DNA of 16,886 nt, from positions 1-16,886 of the forward strand of contig NWUY0304689992.1 in the NCBI GenBank assembly GCA_004151065.3. Direction: 5' to 3'. The notes beneath the pieces were generated by a model. That model was not told where the DNA came from, did no database searches, and saw only the letters and a program-made list of their open reading frames with translations. This document shows, one piece after another, positions 8,401-15,789 of this stretch. The position numbers and the translations under genes are program-made. The stretch comes from Larix sibirica (lineage: Eukaryota > Streptophyta > Pinopsida > Pinales > Pinaceae). The stretch's first letter is position 1. Each line of letters opens with the position of its first letter.

Positions 8401-10016
8401 TTGTACAACCACAGATGATGTACATACCATGGACGATGCCCTTGTTGCTTTTGCTAAATCTGGTACATGCTTGGATTTTGAAACCAATGCTGATCTCATG
8501 CTTCCATTTTCATCTCTGTTCCTCTGTGGCCCCAGTGGCTAAATGGCAGCAAAACAAAACCCACAGAAGTAAAATAAGTACATGTAAAACATCCCACTAA
8601 TGAGGCAAACAAAGAGCCCTGTTATTGACCTTAACTTTCCCATTTGAGACAGAGGCCAAGGCATAAATCTCAGTAGTGGTAAGCCAAATCATTCACCTGT
8701 GGTGCATTACTAACATCTAGGAATTGATACATGATAAATCAGACGGCCATTTAATCACACAAATTGTACAACCACAGATGATGTACATACCATGGACGGT
8801 GCCTTTGTTGCTTTTGCTAAATCTGGTACATGCTTGGATTTTGAAACCAATGCTGGTCTCATGCTTCCATTTTCATCTTTGTTCCTCTGTGGCCCCAGTG
8901 GCTGAATGGCAGCAAAACAAAACCCAAGTAAAATAAATATATGTAAAACATCCCACTAATGAGGCAGGCAAAGAGCCCTATTATTGACCTCAACAATCCC
9001 ACATACAGTTACCCATTTGAAACAGAGGCCAAGGTATAAATCTCAGTAATAGTGACCCAAATCATTCACCCGATACTGCATTGCTAGCATATGGGAATTG
9101 ATACATGAAAATCCAGACAGCTGTTTAATCGCAAACAAATTATACAACCACAGATGATGCACATACCATGGACGATGGCCTTGTTGTAGCACTCTTATTC
9201 TTGACATCGACACCAAACTTCCTACACACCCAATTGTAATTGTTAACTCTAATCGGTACCACCCAAAATACCTGCAAAAGATGAGGGAATCATATTGAGA
9301 GGCTGAATCTACCTCGGCATTTGCTTGTCAGCCAGCTGACTCTGTTTTCTAGGTTTCCTGTGAAGACAGAATTACACACCCACAACATCACATACAACAT
9401 TATTTTTCATGAAGCCTGAATAAGCATATAGCTACGTAAATAGAAAAACGCTTGACCAGACAGGCTAAGCTCATAATCAAAACTTTTTATAAAACCTAAG
9501 TTTGCACTATGTGCTGATAAAACATGAAGTTTCACAATTTAAAAAAATGTTCTAGGAATGACAGAAAAGCCCTGCTTACTCTGTCTCGATATTATCATCA
9601 CCCCCGTTGGGCTTTGCAGCATGGTACCCCAGGTTCCCAATGTCTGATAAAACCCTTCTAGGCCTCGTCTCTGCTCGAGTCACCGCTGCATCGCAGAGCA
9701 TGCATATAATCTCTATCAAATCTATCTCTATAGTACTCTAGAGTCCTATACAGCCATTAATTTCATATCAAATCTAACAATATTTACTGCCCATTTGCTG
9801 GTATTAGGTTTTGGTATGGCGTTTGTACAACAAAAAACTGTAAAATACCTTTGCTAGCAACGGGCTTGTTGGGCTTCCCCGCCCTATTCTCGATCCCAAC
9901 TTTCGCTTGCTGCAAAGAGAAATACAGAGCAGTCAGTGACAGTTGAATAATCAAACCCCTCGAAAACTGATAAGGAAGCCATAACTGAACCAGATCCTGA
10001 CCTTGGAAAGGTTCAT
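5500..10016 (-). CDS. CYCB3: B3-type mitotic cyclin, 15 coding exons
   Basis: Activating partner of a mitotic cyclin-dependent kinase. Exons in transcript order: 10016-10002, 9909-9849, 9685-9580, 9357-9313, 9221-9167, 8901-8791, 8538-8428, 8158-7721, 7564-7427, 7003-6914, 6817-6653, 6496-6437, 6329-6231, 6043-5865, 5641-5500 (TAG). All introns are GT-AG, 91-423 b, with phases that join cleanly; the protein is about 604 aa. Residues 35-43 (RRVLSDIGN) are a destruction box. The cyclin N-box includes [13 protein letters not shown] (~348-360), [18 protein letters not shown] (380-397, B-type HxKFEL) and [11 protein letters not shown] (~435-445). The C-box includes [10 protein letters not shown] (489-498) and [17 protein letters not shown]. 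The DIYxFYWxTE and [11 protein letters not shown] wording favours B3 over B1/B2. Less certain are exon 1 (alternative start ATGGCTTCC at 9982) and the donor at 6653 versus 6650. The N-terminus is long because of internal repeats. Confidence 0.9.
6498..6540. repeat. 13-b direct repeat spanning a cyclin splice acceptor
   Basis: The phrase tgtaaagccctta occurs at 6498-6510 and again at 6528-6540, 30 b apart. The first copy overlaps the acceptor of the exon 6496-6437; the second lacks the AG because the next bases differ. It is a small intronic duplication. Confidence 0.7.
7835..8059 (-). repeat. Four degenerate 19-residue repeats in the cyclin N-terminus
   Basis: Within exon 8158-7721 the protein reads as consecutive 19-residue blocks: [19 protein letters not shown] (202-220), [19 protein letters not shown] (221-239), [19 protein letters not shown] (240-258) and an 18-residue [18 protein letters not shown] (259-276). 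The pattern is xSNVxxSxKxxSxSxxxxR. The segment is basic and serine-rich, probably disordered, and is followed by SKRKGRLQR (~295-303), a possible nuclear localisation signal. Confidence 0.8.
8428..8538 (-). repeat. Cyclin exon copy 2 of the duplicated PLGPQ exon
   Basis: A 111-b, 37-residue, phase 0-0 exon starting [20 protein letters not shown] and ending KATRASSM (residues 132-168). The acceptor is catttag, where the sister copies have cattcag, still a legal AG. The donor is ATG|gtatgtacatc as in copy 1. Its RxxL is RSAL. No stop or frame change has accumulated. Confidence 0.85.
8791..8901 (-). repeat. Cyclin exon copy 1 of the duplicated PLGPQ exon
   Basis: A 111-b, 37-residue, phase 0-0 exon. 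It begins [20 protein letters not shown] and ends KATKAPSM (protein residues 95-131). The acceptor is cattcag and the donor ATG|gtatgt. It contains a DEN triplet and a minimal RxxL (RPAL). It is nearly identical to the exon at 8428-8538 and to the first 32 codons of the exon at 8158-7721. Confidence 0.85.
9633..9659 (-). other. Destruction box RRVLSDIGN
   Basis: Residues 35-43 of the predicted cyclin read RRVLSDIGN and satisfy RxxLxxIxN completely. In this family the box is read by the anaphase-promoting complex for degradation at anaphase. It lies in an exon (9685-9580) with split codons at both ends, which the neighbouring exons complete correctly. Confidence 0.9.
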
Positions 10017-10206
10017 TGTGAAAAAGCCGAGTGCCCAACAAAGAGAATTGAAAACCCAGATCAGAACAGCAGTGAAATCCAGTTCCAGTGAAGAAGGAAA
10101 AACCAAGAAGACACAAAAAAATGCCGTATGCTGTATGCCAACGAATTTTCGTTATTTAACTCCCGTGCTCGTTGAGATCAGAAATGTGAAATTTGGAATG
10201 TAGGAG

Positions 10207-10214
10207 TTTTAATA
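10207..10214 (-). promoter_or_regulatory. TATA-like box of the cyclin gene
   Basis: On the minus strand this reads TATTAAAA, about 190 b before the predicted start codon and ~37 b downstream of the MSA element. It would place transcription start near 10175. It is a weak consensus in AT-containing DNA, so the assignment is tentative. Confidence 0.35.
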
Positions 10215-10250
10215 AGAGCAGAAGTGGCCCTTGTAAACTTCATACGCCCT

Positions 10251-10261
10251 TCCAACGGCTA
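10251..10261 (+). promoter_or_regulatory. MSA element (MYB3R site), full consensus
   Basis: TCCAACGGCTA satisfies every position of the plant mitosis-specific activator consensus YCYAACGGYYA. MSA elements are bound by three-repeat MYB (MYB3R) factors and drive G2/M expression of B-type cyclins in either orientation. The site is 235 b upstream of the cyclin ATG. Confidence 0.8.
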
Positions 10262-10319
10262 GATTTCGCTGGTACTTCAATTTCAAAATTCCGAAAGCCA
10301 GGGCTGAGGCCGTGGTCCC

Positions 10320-10330
10320 GTGAACGGTTA
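10320..10330 (+). promoter_or_regulatory. Second MSA-like AACGG core
   Basis: GTGAACGGTTA has the AACGG core and the YYA right side of the MSA consensus but mismatches on the left side. It lies ~69 b further upstream than the full match, and clustered cores are usual in mitotic cyclin promoters. Confidence 0.55.
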
Positions 10331-10414
10331 GTAGGGAGTGGGTCATACCATGTTTTTAAAAAAATGATCGAACCATATTGTATATCATGCAAATAGCAAA
10401 ATGCAATTCCGCAA

Positions 10415-10435
10415 CCAATGGTTCCCAAACCCTAA
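10415..10435 (+). promoter_or_regulatory. CCAAT box and telo-box-like AAACCCTAA
   Basis: CCAAT at 10415-10419 is followed by AAACCCTAA at 10427-10435. The latter is the plant telo-box, a motif found upstream of genes active in dividing cells. Both lie ~400 b upstream of the cyclin start, beyond the MSA cluster. Short motifs; function inferred. Confidence 0.35.
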
Positions 10436-10439
10436 TAAA

Positions 10440-10700
10440 ACAACATGGAATAAAAAAGACATGGAAGGACAATGGGAGCTTTGCGGCTAGATTCATTTCT
10501 AAAGATTTGTATCTTTATTAAAAACGTGAGATTTGTATATTTGAGAAATTTGATGGTTATTTTTATAAGATAAAATTAATTTTTTTAATTATAAAATATT
10601 TTTTTTGTAATAGATTGAAAAAAATGATTTAATATTTTTTTTATAACACACATTAAATATAGCTATTTGAGTTGTATAATGTGTCTCTTAACACAATAAT
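10440..10700. other. AT-rich spacer upstream of the cyclin promoter
   Basis: Long runs of A and T dominate from about 10500 to 10670, with no coding pattern. The stretch ends at the left target-site duplication of the LINE. Confidence 0.5.
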
Positions 10701-10744
10701 AAGAATTATTAACAAGTTGGAAGTTGTGTAATGTGTCTTTTAAC
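10673..10744 (+). repeat. Direct repeat agttgtRtaatgtgtctYttaac at LINE left border
   Basis: agttgtataatgtgtctctt at about 10673 recurs as agttgtgtaatgtgtctttt at about 10722, 49-50 b apart. The left copy is outside the LINE and the right one is just inside the left target-site duplication, so the exact 5' end of the LINE is uncertain by about 25 b. Confidence 0.6.
10701..10718 (+). repeat. Left target-site duplication of the LINE
   Basis: aagaattattaacaagtt matches aagaatcattaacaagtt at 13529-13546 in 17 of 18 positions. These direct repeats flank the truncated LINE and its A-rich tail, as expected for target-primed reverse transcription. Confidence 0.75.
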
Positions 10745-10745
10745 T

Positions 10746-11677
10746 TTCTTCCAAGCATCGTGTGGAATCTGACAGGGTTGTCCCCTTTCTTCCTTTCTAT
10801 ATATCATTCTGGCTGACTCACTCAGTTGGAAGTTGAACCACGACCTCAGAATCGGGTCCCTACCTGGCCTCAATTTAGCAATGAACTCAATGCCCCTTAA
10901 CCACACCCTCTTCGTCGATGACTCCCTCTTGTTAGGTGGAGGCTCTTCTATAATTGCTCGGAAGTTTAAGTAGAATCTGAGCTGGTACTACAATGCCACT
11001 AGAGGCAAGATCAATCTCCACAAGAGCATTGTTTACGGTTGGAATCTAAACAAATCCTCCGCTGTCAACATTGCCCAGATACTCGGAATCAAAGTCCACA
11101 AGCATTGGAACAGCTTCAAGTACCTTGGTCTCCCTATTACCCAAGGACACTCAAATTCTGGAAATTGGGAAAACATCATTAGCAAAATCAAGAATTGGGG
11201 AGGCTTCTGGCTCAATAAAGCTAGGAAACTTATCCCACTGAAGGCGGTTCTCTCGGCCCTCCCAATCTACCAATCCTCTCTTCTACTGGCCCCCAAAGGA
11301 GTCATTGAACGCATCAACAAGCTTCTAAGAGAGTTCCTCTGGGCTGGAGGGAAAAATAACGAAAAAAAATGCATTTGATAAACTGGAACACCATAAAGCT
11401 TCCAAAGCGCTCAGGCGGCCTCCAAATTCGAGACCCCTCCTAGGCCAACATGGCTATGGGAGGCAAGATCCTCTGGCAGATTTTGCATAACAACCAACAT
11501 CAGGTCAGTCAGCTACTAATGAAGAAATATCTAGCAGGCAACTCTCTCAGATGCCTCGACAGCAAATCAACATCCAAAGGTTCACCTATCTGGAATCTTT
11601 GTAAATGTGCTTGGCAATTCTTCTCTAATGAGCTCCATTGGGTCCCCGGAAATGGGAAAGACAAAAAAAAATCATGA
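10746..11677 (+). pseudogene. LINE reverse transcriptase, C-terminal part
   Basis: In the first frame FQASCGI, a stop (TGA, likely from CGA), then QGCPLSSFLYII, LNHTLFVDDSLLLGG (the YxDD active site as FVDD), and YLGLPITQG are all expected RT landmarks, ending with REFLWAGGKNNEKK. A stop at 10971 interrupts this frame. At an eight-A run (11362-11369) the frame moves and continues INWNTIKLPKRSGGLQIRDP, a stop at 11441, then AMGGKILWQIL and WVPGNGKD. A second A-run (11663-11671) shifts the frame again. The catalytic aspartates of VDD are present, but upstream motifs are lost by truncation. Confidence 0.85.
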
Positions 11678-12619
11678 TAGAATTATGGGAAACAAACCTC
11701 TCAAGGACAAACAAGAGCTCCATGATATCGCTCGTTGGCTTGCTCACCATGGAATAAATACTTTGCACGATCTCAATGAATGGAGCCCCACCAGCACTTG
11801 GCTGAAATGGAAAAATCACACCATCCCTGCTGCTCTAGAACCTTCCATGGATCTCCTCATTGAAAGCTTAATTGGTTGTGCCCCTACCCACTCTCATGAC
11901 AAGGATGAACATGGATGGGGTACAAAAGGAAATTACACAGCCACCTTGGGCTTTAGCTCTCTCCAATGCCATGACTCATCAAGAAAAAATCTCTGGAATA
12001 TGGTTTGGAATCCATTTGGACTTCCAAATATATTTTTTTTCATTTGGACTCTCGCCCATCAAAAAGTCCTAACTGGGGACAATCTCATTAAGAGAGGAAC
12101 TATTGGACCCCATTGGTGCCCCCTCTGCCACAAAAATTCTAAATCCTTAGACCATCTCTTCCTTAATTCCCAGTTTGCAATCTCTTTTTGGAATCCCATG
12201 CTTCATGTTCTTAACATCACTTTACCCTCTTCCAACACCACCTCTGGTCTCCTTAATGACTGGAAATCCTCTTACCCCTCCTCTCTCTCGAACAAGAAGT
12301 TATGGCTCCAAATTTGGATCACCATCCCCAAGTTCACCTACTAGAATATTTGGATCGCCAAAAATAAAGCAATCTTTCAGGACTCCTACCTCACCCCCCT
12401 TCAAGTCGTTGGGCAAACCAAAGGCCTGCTTTTGGAGTGCTTGAAATTCTCCAGCCATTCCTCTGACACTAATCTCAGCAGTGATGAAATTCTATGGATC
12501 GGCACTCCTCTCTCCATTCCCACTCCTGGTTTTAGCCCCCAAATCCTAAAGGCCCCCCCTTGGCAGATCAGACTCTCCAGCACTGATTCATTGATTGGAG
12601 AAACAAGCATATTTTTTAC
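11678..12619 (+). pseudogene. LINE linker and zf-RVT region
   Basis: The frame open to 12344 carries WLAHHGINTLHDLNEW and then the zf-RVT domain (~11989-12200): LWNMVWNPFGLPNIFFFIW, LAHQKVLTGDNLIKRG and CPLCHKNSKSLDHLF. The CPxC pair is intact (codons 12117-12119 and 12126-12128) and the histidine is present. The last cysteine expected after HLF is replaced (LNSQFA in place of a LxCxxA pattern), so zinc binding is probably lost. After the stop at 12342-12344 the same frame continues NIWIAKNKAIFQ, a common plant LINE motif, toward RNase H. Confidence 0.8.
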
Positions 12620-13043
12620 AGTATACACTTCGACGGTGCCTCCAAAAAGAACCCCGGAGCAGCAGGAGCAGGAGGAGTCTTTCTTCATGCTGGAGGAATG
12701 CAGAGAATCAGATACAGATGGGGAATTGGAACATGTTCCAACAACCTAGCTGAAGCATTAGCACTCTTAAAAGGCTGTCAACTCGGGAAAAAAAAATGGA
12801 ATTGGGAAACTTCAAGTATTTGGAGACTCCCTCGTCATTATAAAAGCCTTCAACACGAAGACTGTCTACAACAACTTGGAAATTGGAAGAATTATCCATC
12901 GGATCCAACACATCACGAGCACTTTTGATTACTTCAAGGCTTACCACATCAAGAGAAACTTAAATCACGATGTTGATATCGAAGCAAAGGCTGGAACATG
13001 TTTAAAACTAGGGATAATTGAATTATCAAGTGGAGAAACATAA
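12620..13043 (+). pseudogene. LINE RNase H domain, frameshifted
   Basis: HFDGASKKNPGAAGAGG, CSNNLAEALALLKGC, VFGDSLVIIKAF and HIKRNLNHDVDIEA supply the four acidic residues of RNase HI (D of FDG, E of AEA, D of GDS, D of the last motif). The usual A of NxxAD is replaced by V. An eight- or nine-A run near 12788-12796 separates the first half (second reading frame) from the second (third reading frame), and a stop ends it at 13041-13043. It follows the linker after another frame change near 12620. Confidence 0.8.
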
Positions 13044-13521
13044 CATCATCATATCCCCTGACCCTGACAACCTGCCTTTGATCTCATGCACGTCGATATT
13101 TGTTGTTCTCTGAGCTCAGATCATGAAAGAACTCTGATTCATGCGTATCCCTCTGTATTACCAGAAGATCTTGTCTCACAACTCATTATGGATTCTATCA
13201 GCAATAGGCAATTTAGCAGAAAACACCATCATTACACGGATTACAGTGACATCAACTTCGCAATTACGCACTCAGCAAGTCGACTTCATATTTCGACTTC
13301 GGATTTCGACATGACAGTCACCATTGATTGTAACAAGTTTTTTTTCATTTCTAAAAACATGTTGTGGCCTGCACAATGTCTGAAGAACTTCATTCATTCA
13401 GACCTTGATCCACAAATCGATCGCTTTCCTAGCATTGTTTTGATCTTGACACTTGTATCAAGCCGATTTCGGATTCTAGCCACGGCTCATTCTTTTATTT
13501 AATACATTACATGTTTTTGTT
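13044..13521 (+). other. LINE 3' untranslated tail
   Basis: The sequence between the RNase H stop and the A-run. It contains a 138-codon open frame (13086-13502) without any recognised motif, which I read as chance in the 3' tail. Confidence 0.55.
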
Positions 13522-13528
13522 AAAAAAA

Positions 13529-13546
13529 AAGAATCATTAACAAGTT
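13529..13546 (+). repeat. Right target-site duplication of the LINE
   Basis: aagaatcattaacaagtt follows directly on the A-run at the LINE's 3' end and pairs with 10701-10718. One mismatch (t/c) indicates an old insertion. Confidence 0.75.
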
Positions 13547-13610
13547 AGATATTGTATCAAATAAAATTGCTAATGTCAATGAATACAAAAAAAACTTATT
13601 ATTGCATCAC
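13547..13610. other. Short spacer between two LINE relics
   Basis: 64 b of AT-rich DNA separate the right duplication of the plus-strand LINE from the poly(A) side of the minus-strand LINE tail. Confidence 0.4.
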
Positions 13611-14059
13611 TTTTTTTTTCAAAATGAAAAATTGTAACGTGTTATTCAAAAAGGATTCAAAGTTACATAGAGTTCTTCCAGCATGAACCCATACACTGTC
13701 AAAAAGACTACAGATTTGAAAAGGTCTTCAAATATTCCTACAAAAAGCTAACCATATAAAACTATTTTCAGAAGACAATGATCACGACTAAGCCCATTGG
13801 GATTAAAGCCACAAATAACAACAAAAGACTTAAAAGCTCCTGCAAACTAGAAGACATAAATAGATCCAGAATCCACCACCTGGTATTCTATATATTCCTC
13901 ATAGTGAATATAGCCATCCATGGGCCCAATAGCGTTTTTCGAAAGATTGTCAGCTAGACCATTTAATTCCCGATATATATGAGAGAATGTGATATTGGAG
14001 AAACAGCTGGAAAGATCATGAATTCTCGCAGCCCAATGTTCAAGTTGGATAACCTGTAG
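13611..14059 (-). pseudogene. LINE RNase H C-terminus and 3' tail, opposite strand
   Basis: On the minus strand an open frame from about 14059 runs to a stop at 13847-13849. It reads LQVIQLEHWAARIHDLSS, then CFSNITFSHIYRELNGLADN and LSKNAIGPMDGYI. The HIYRELNGLAD part is the HxxRxxNxxAD motif that closes plant LINE RNase H domains, with the final catalytic aspartate intact. About 235 b of 3' tail follow, ending in a nine-base run (plus-strand T at 13611-13619). The LINE is cut to ~450 b at its 5' side and lies tail-to-tail with the larger LINE. No convincing target-site duplication was found. Confidence 0.75.
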
Positions 14060-14682
14060 ACGAGAAAGTCCAGTTGCACAGTGACATCAGTCTAGAAGAA
14101 GTGGCCCAAGAGGTGGGTTCGCTTGAGAAAGGCCTTGACCATGGGCAATACAAGGAGGCATTGGACCAGTTATGCGTACAATGGGTAGAATATTTAGTGG
14201 CGGATGCGAAGGATGCTAAGGTGACAAAGGTGCCTATGACATAACATAGTGATGGTGAGAGTGAGGATCTCTCGGCACGCGATGCAGCAGAAATCATGGC
14301 CTTTTGCACACACGCTATTGGGATCCCATAGTCCCAACTGACACAGGAAAAATTGGAAAAGGTGGGTTGAAGACTGTGTGAGACGGAAGCAGTCCTTGCA
14401 CACTTATAAGAGAAATCTCACTTGCATGGAAAGTTAGGTGAGCGGAAAACCAAGGAGGTTGTGATCGAGCTAGGTACCCTTCAACAACATGACAACCGAC
14501 AAGGTGAGCAGCTTGTTTCTAAAACCTTGCATCACTTTGAGGAGTGTGTGGGAAATAATTCGTCACCTTTGAAGGGATCGGTTGTGGCATACTTGCGGAG
14601 GTGTCACAAATTAGATGGATTGACCTTTGAGAATTCTAGAAATGGTGGTTGCGGGCGCCACATATCTAGTTGGTTAGGTTGA
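14059..14682 (+). pseudogene. Decayed unrecognised ORF upstream of the LTR
   Basis: A single plus-strand frame of 208 codons, broken by stops at 14242, 14329, 14368 and 14407 but otherwise with coding-like composition. It reads SDISLEEVAQEVGSLEKG, DHGQYKEALDQLCVQWVEYL, then SDGESEDLSARDAAEIMAF, LTQEKLEKVG and KLGERKTKEVVIELGTLQQH. It is rich in E, K, L and Q with heptad-like spacing, so a coiled coil is plausible. The last part (HHFEECVGNNSSPLKGSV to HISSWLG) ends in TGA. It lies ~540 b before a polypurine tract, so it may be an extra 3' ORF of an LTR element, or a rearranged gag. I do not recognise the family. Confidence 0.5.
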
Positions 14683-15221
14683 TACGTGATTAGAGTGGCT
14701 CACTGCCTTTGGCTTAGGAAGTGAGGTCATAGGCACCTTGCGGAGGTTTCCTTATACAAATTCAACCAAGTCATGTGAAAGGCATATGCATGTTGAGTTG
14801 CGGAAGGCATATCCGTAGCAGTATGACAAAGGTGAGGGCTTTGCCTAGGTTCAACAGACTTGCACATGGAGAAGACCGAAAATGCAGAAGGGGAAAACGA
14901 CTGTTGTGGCTTGAGGACGTTCATTCTCATGGTGGTTGAGAGTGATGGTTGGATTAGCTACCCGACCAGTTCAGCACATGGGGGTTAACAGTGAATGGAG
15001 GCATGAAAGAGATGGTTGAGTGCCACGATAATAGTAGGTTGGGCAAGTGCATTTGTTGGAGAGGCTTCTTAGGAAGACTCAAGTTACGACACTGGTTATT
15101 GTAGAAGATCAATTGAGACGCAGAGATGTGGTGCGACGGTGGTTGTGGCTGTGAAAGTTGCAGCAGAAGGTTTCCAAGTGCAAGTGGCACAACGGAGATG
15201 TTGTCAGGACAACAACAAGTC
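14683..15221 (+). other. Retrotransposon internal region, non-coding as far as seen
   Basis: A G-rich plus strand without a recognisable domain, leading straight into a polypurine tract. It probably belongs to the 3' internal part of the LTR element. No integrase or chromodomain motif was seen. Confidence 0.4.
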
Positions 15222-15234
15222 AGGTGGGGGAGGA
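15222..15234 (+). other. Polypurine tract
   Basis: aggtgggggagga immediately precedes the LTR start TGTAATG. A G-rich purine run next to the 3' LTR primes plus-strand synthesis in Ty3/gypsy elements; a single T interrupts it. Confidence 0.7.
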
Positions 15235-15610
15235 TGTAATGCCTCTACTCAGGTGTCGGGATAAGAGCCCATGCCAGGTGGAGCATGTCACCAATATGGG
15301 GCATGTACCCACACTTAGTCTCCCATGGCATGGAAATCCGGGTGCACATCGATGGGATTGCATGATAAGTGGGATCCGTAAGGCTGCATGGGAGATGTGT
15401 TAGCTGAGCACACTCCATAGAAGCGTGGATGGACCAATTGGGTGGAGCGTGTCGGTATGGGGCGTGTGCCCAAGTATGAGGGAAGAAGCAAGTCGGGTTG
15501 GAAGCCCATGACTGAGAGTGTTGTGGAAACAAGCTCTTGGGATGAATTAGAGTGTAGGAGGTGCGCACCACAAGGGTGAATCTTTGGGTGCAACTCAAGC
15601 CAACACCAAG

Positions 15611-15616
15611 TATAAA
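15611..15616 (+). promoter_or_regulatory. TATA box of the LTR
   Basis: TATAAA in the context caagtataaaggg, about 375 b into the LTR, a typical place for the U3 promoter. No transcript evidence. Confidence 0.5.
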
Positions 15617-15789
15617 GGGATCAGACTACCAAGGAGAGAGGCAGACTTGAAGAGCCAAGAGAGGAGTGCGACATAGTGTTTAGGAAGAGTAGTGTTCTAG
15701 GCACGGAGCAAGCCATAGGGGCGAGCCTAGCTCCCAACAAATTCTTGGGGAAACTATTGGTACCTAAACAAAGCAGCTCGATTGGAGGG

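Larger units (their letters stand above)
8060..9169 (-). repeat. Tandem exon-intron duplication inside the cyclin gene (three units)
   Basis: Three successive units each consist of the exon end cgtccATG, a donor gtatgt, an intron of 252-269 b, and a PLGPQ exon start. The three introns (9166-8902, 8790-8539, 8427-8159) align along their length, sharing for example minus-strand catctgtggttgta near the donor and gttttgttttgctgccatt at the acceptor. Exon starts are spaced 363 and 380 b. The third unit runs into the long exon 8158-7721 rather than ending at a donor. Confidence 0.85.
10719..13528 (+). mobile_element. 5'-truncated LINE (non-LTR retrotransposon)
   Basis: An insertion of about 2.8 kb on the plus strand, bounded by an 18-b target-site duplication and ending in a short A run (13522-13530). 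It begins inside the reverse-transcriptase palm, just before the QGCPLS motif, so ORF1, the endonuclease and the RT fingers are missing, the usual outcome of incomplete reverse transcription. It retains, in order, the RT C-terminal half, a linker, zf-RVT, RNase H and a ~480-b 3' untranslated tail. Several stops and frameshifts mean it cannot move by itself. It sits upstream of the cyclin promoter in the opposite orientation. Confidence 0.85.

Noticed and set aside
9222-9279. Upstream acceptor (minus-strand ttttgcag at about 9272) for the exon ending at 9167
   Set aside because: It gives an odd hydrophobic peptide in another frame at the exon end; using the acceptor at 9222-9224 yields [18 protein letters not shown], consistent with the duplicated exon tails.
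9968-9982. Alternative first exon ATGGCTTCCTTATCA
   Set aside because: It would also join in phase, but the donor (TCA|gttttc) is poorer than AAG|gtcagg of the 10016 start. Kept as an alternative, not excluded.
9784-10116. 110-codon minus-strand open frame including the second cyclin exon
   Set aside because: Only its [15 protein letters not shown] portion is exon; the remainder reads through introns and the 5' leader.
13086-13502. 138-codon plus-strand open frame
   Set aside because: It lies in the LINE 3' tail after the RNase H stop and has no recognised motif.
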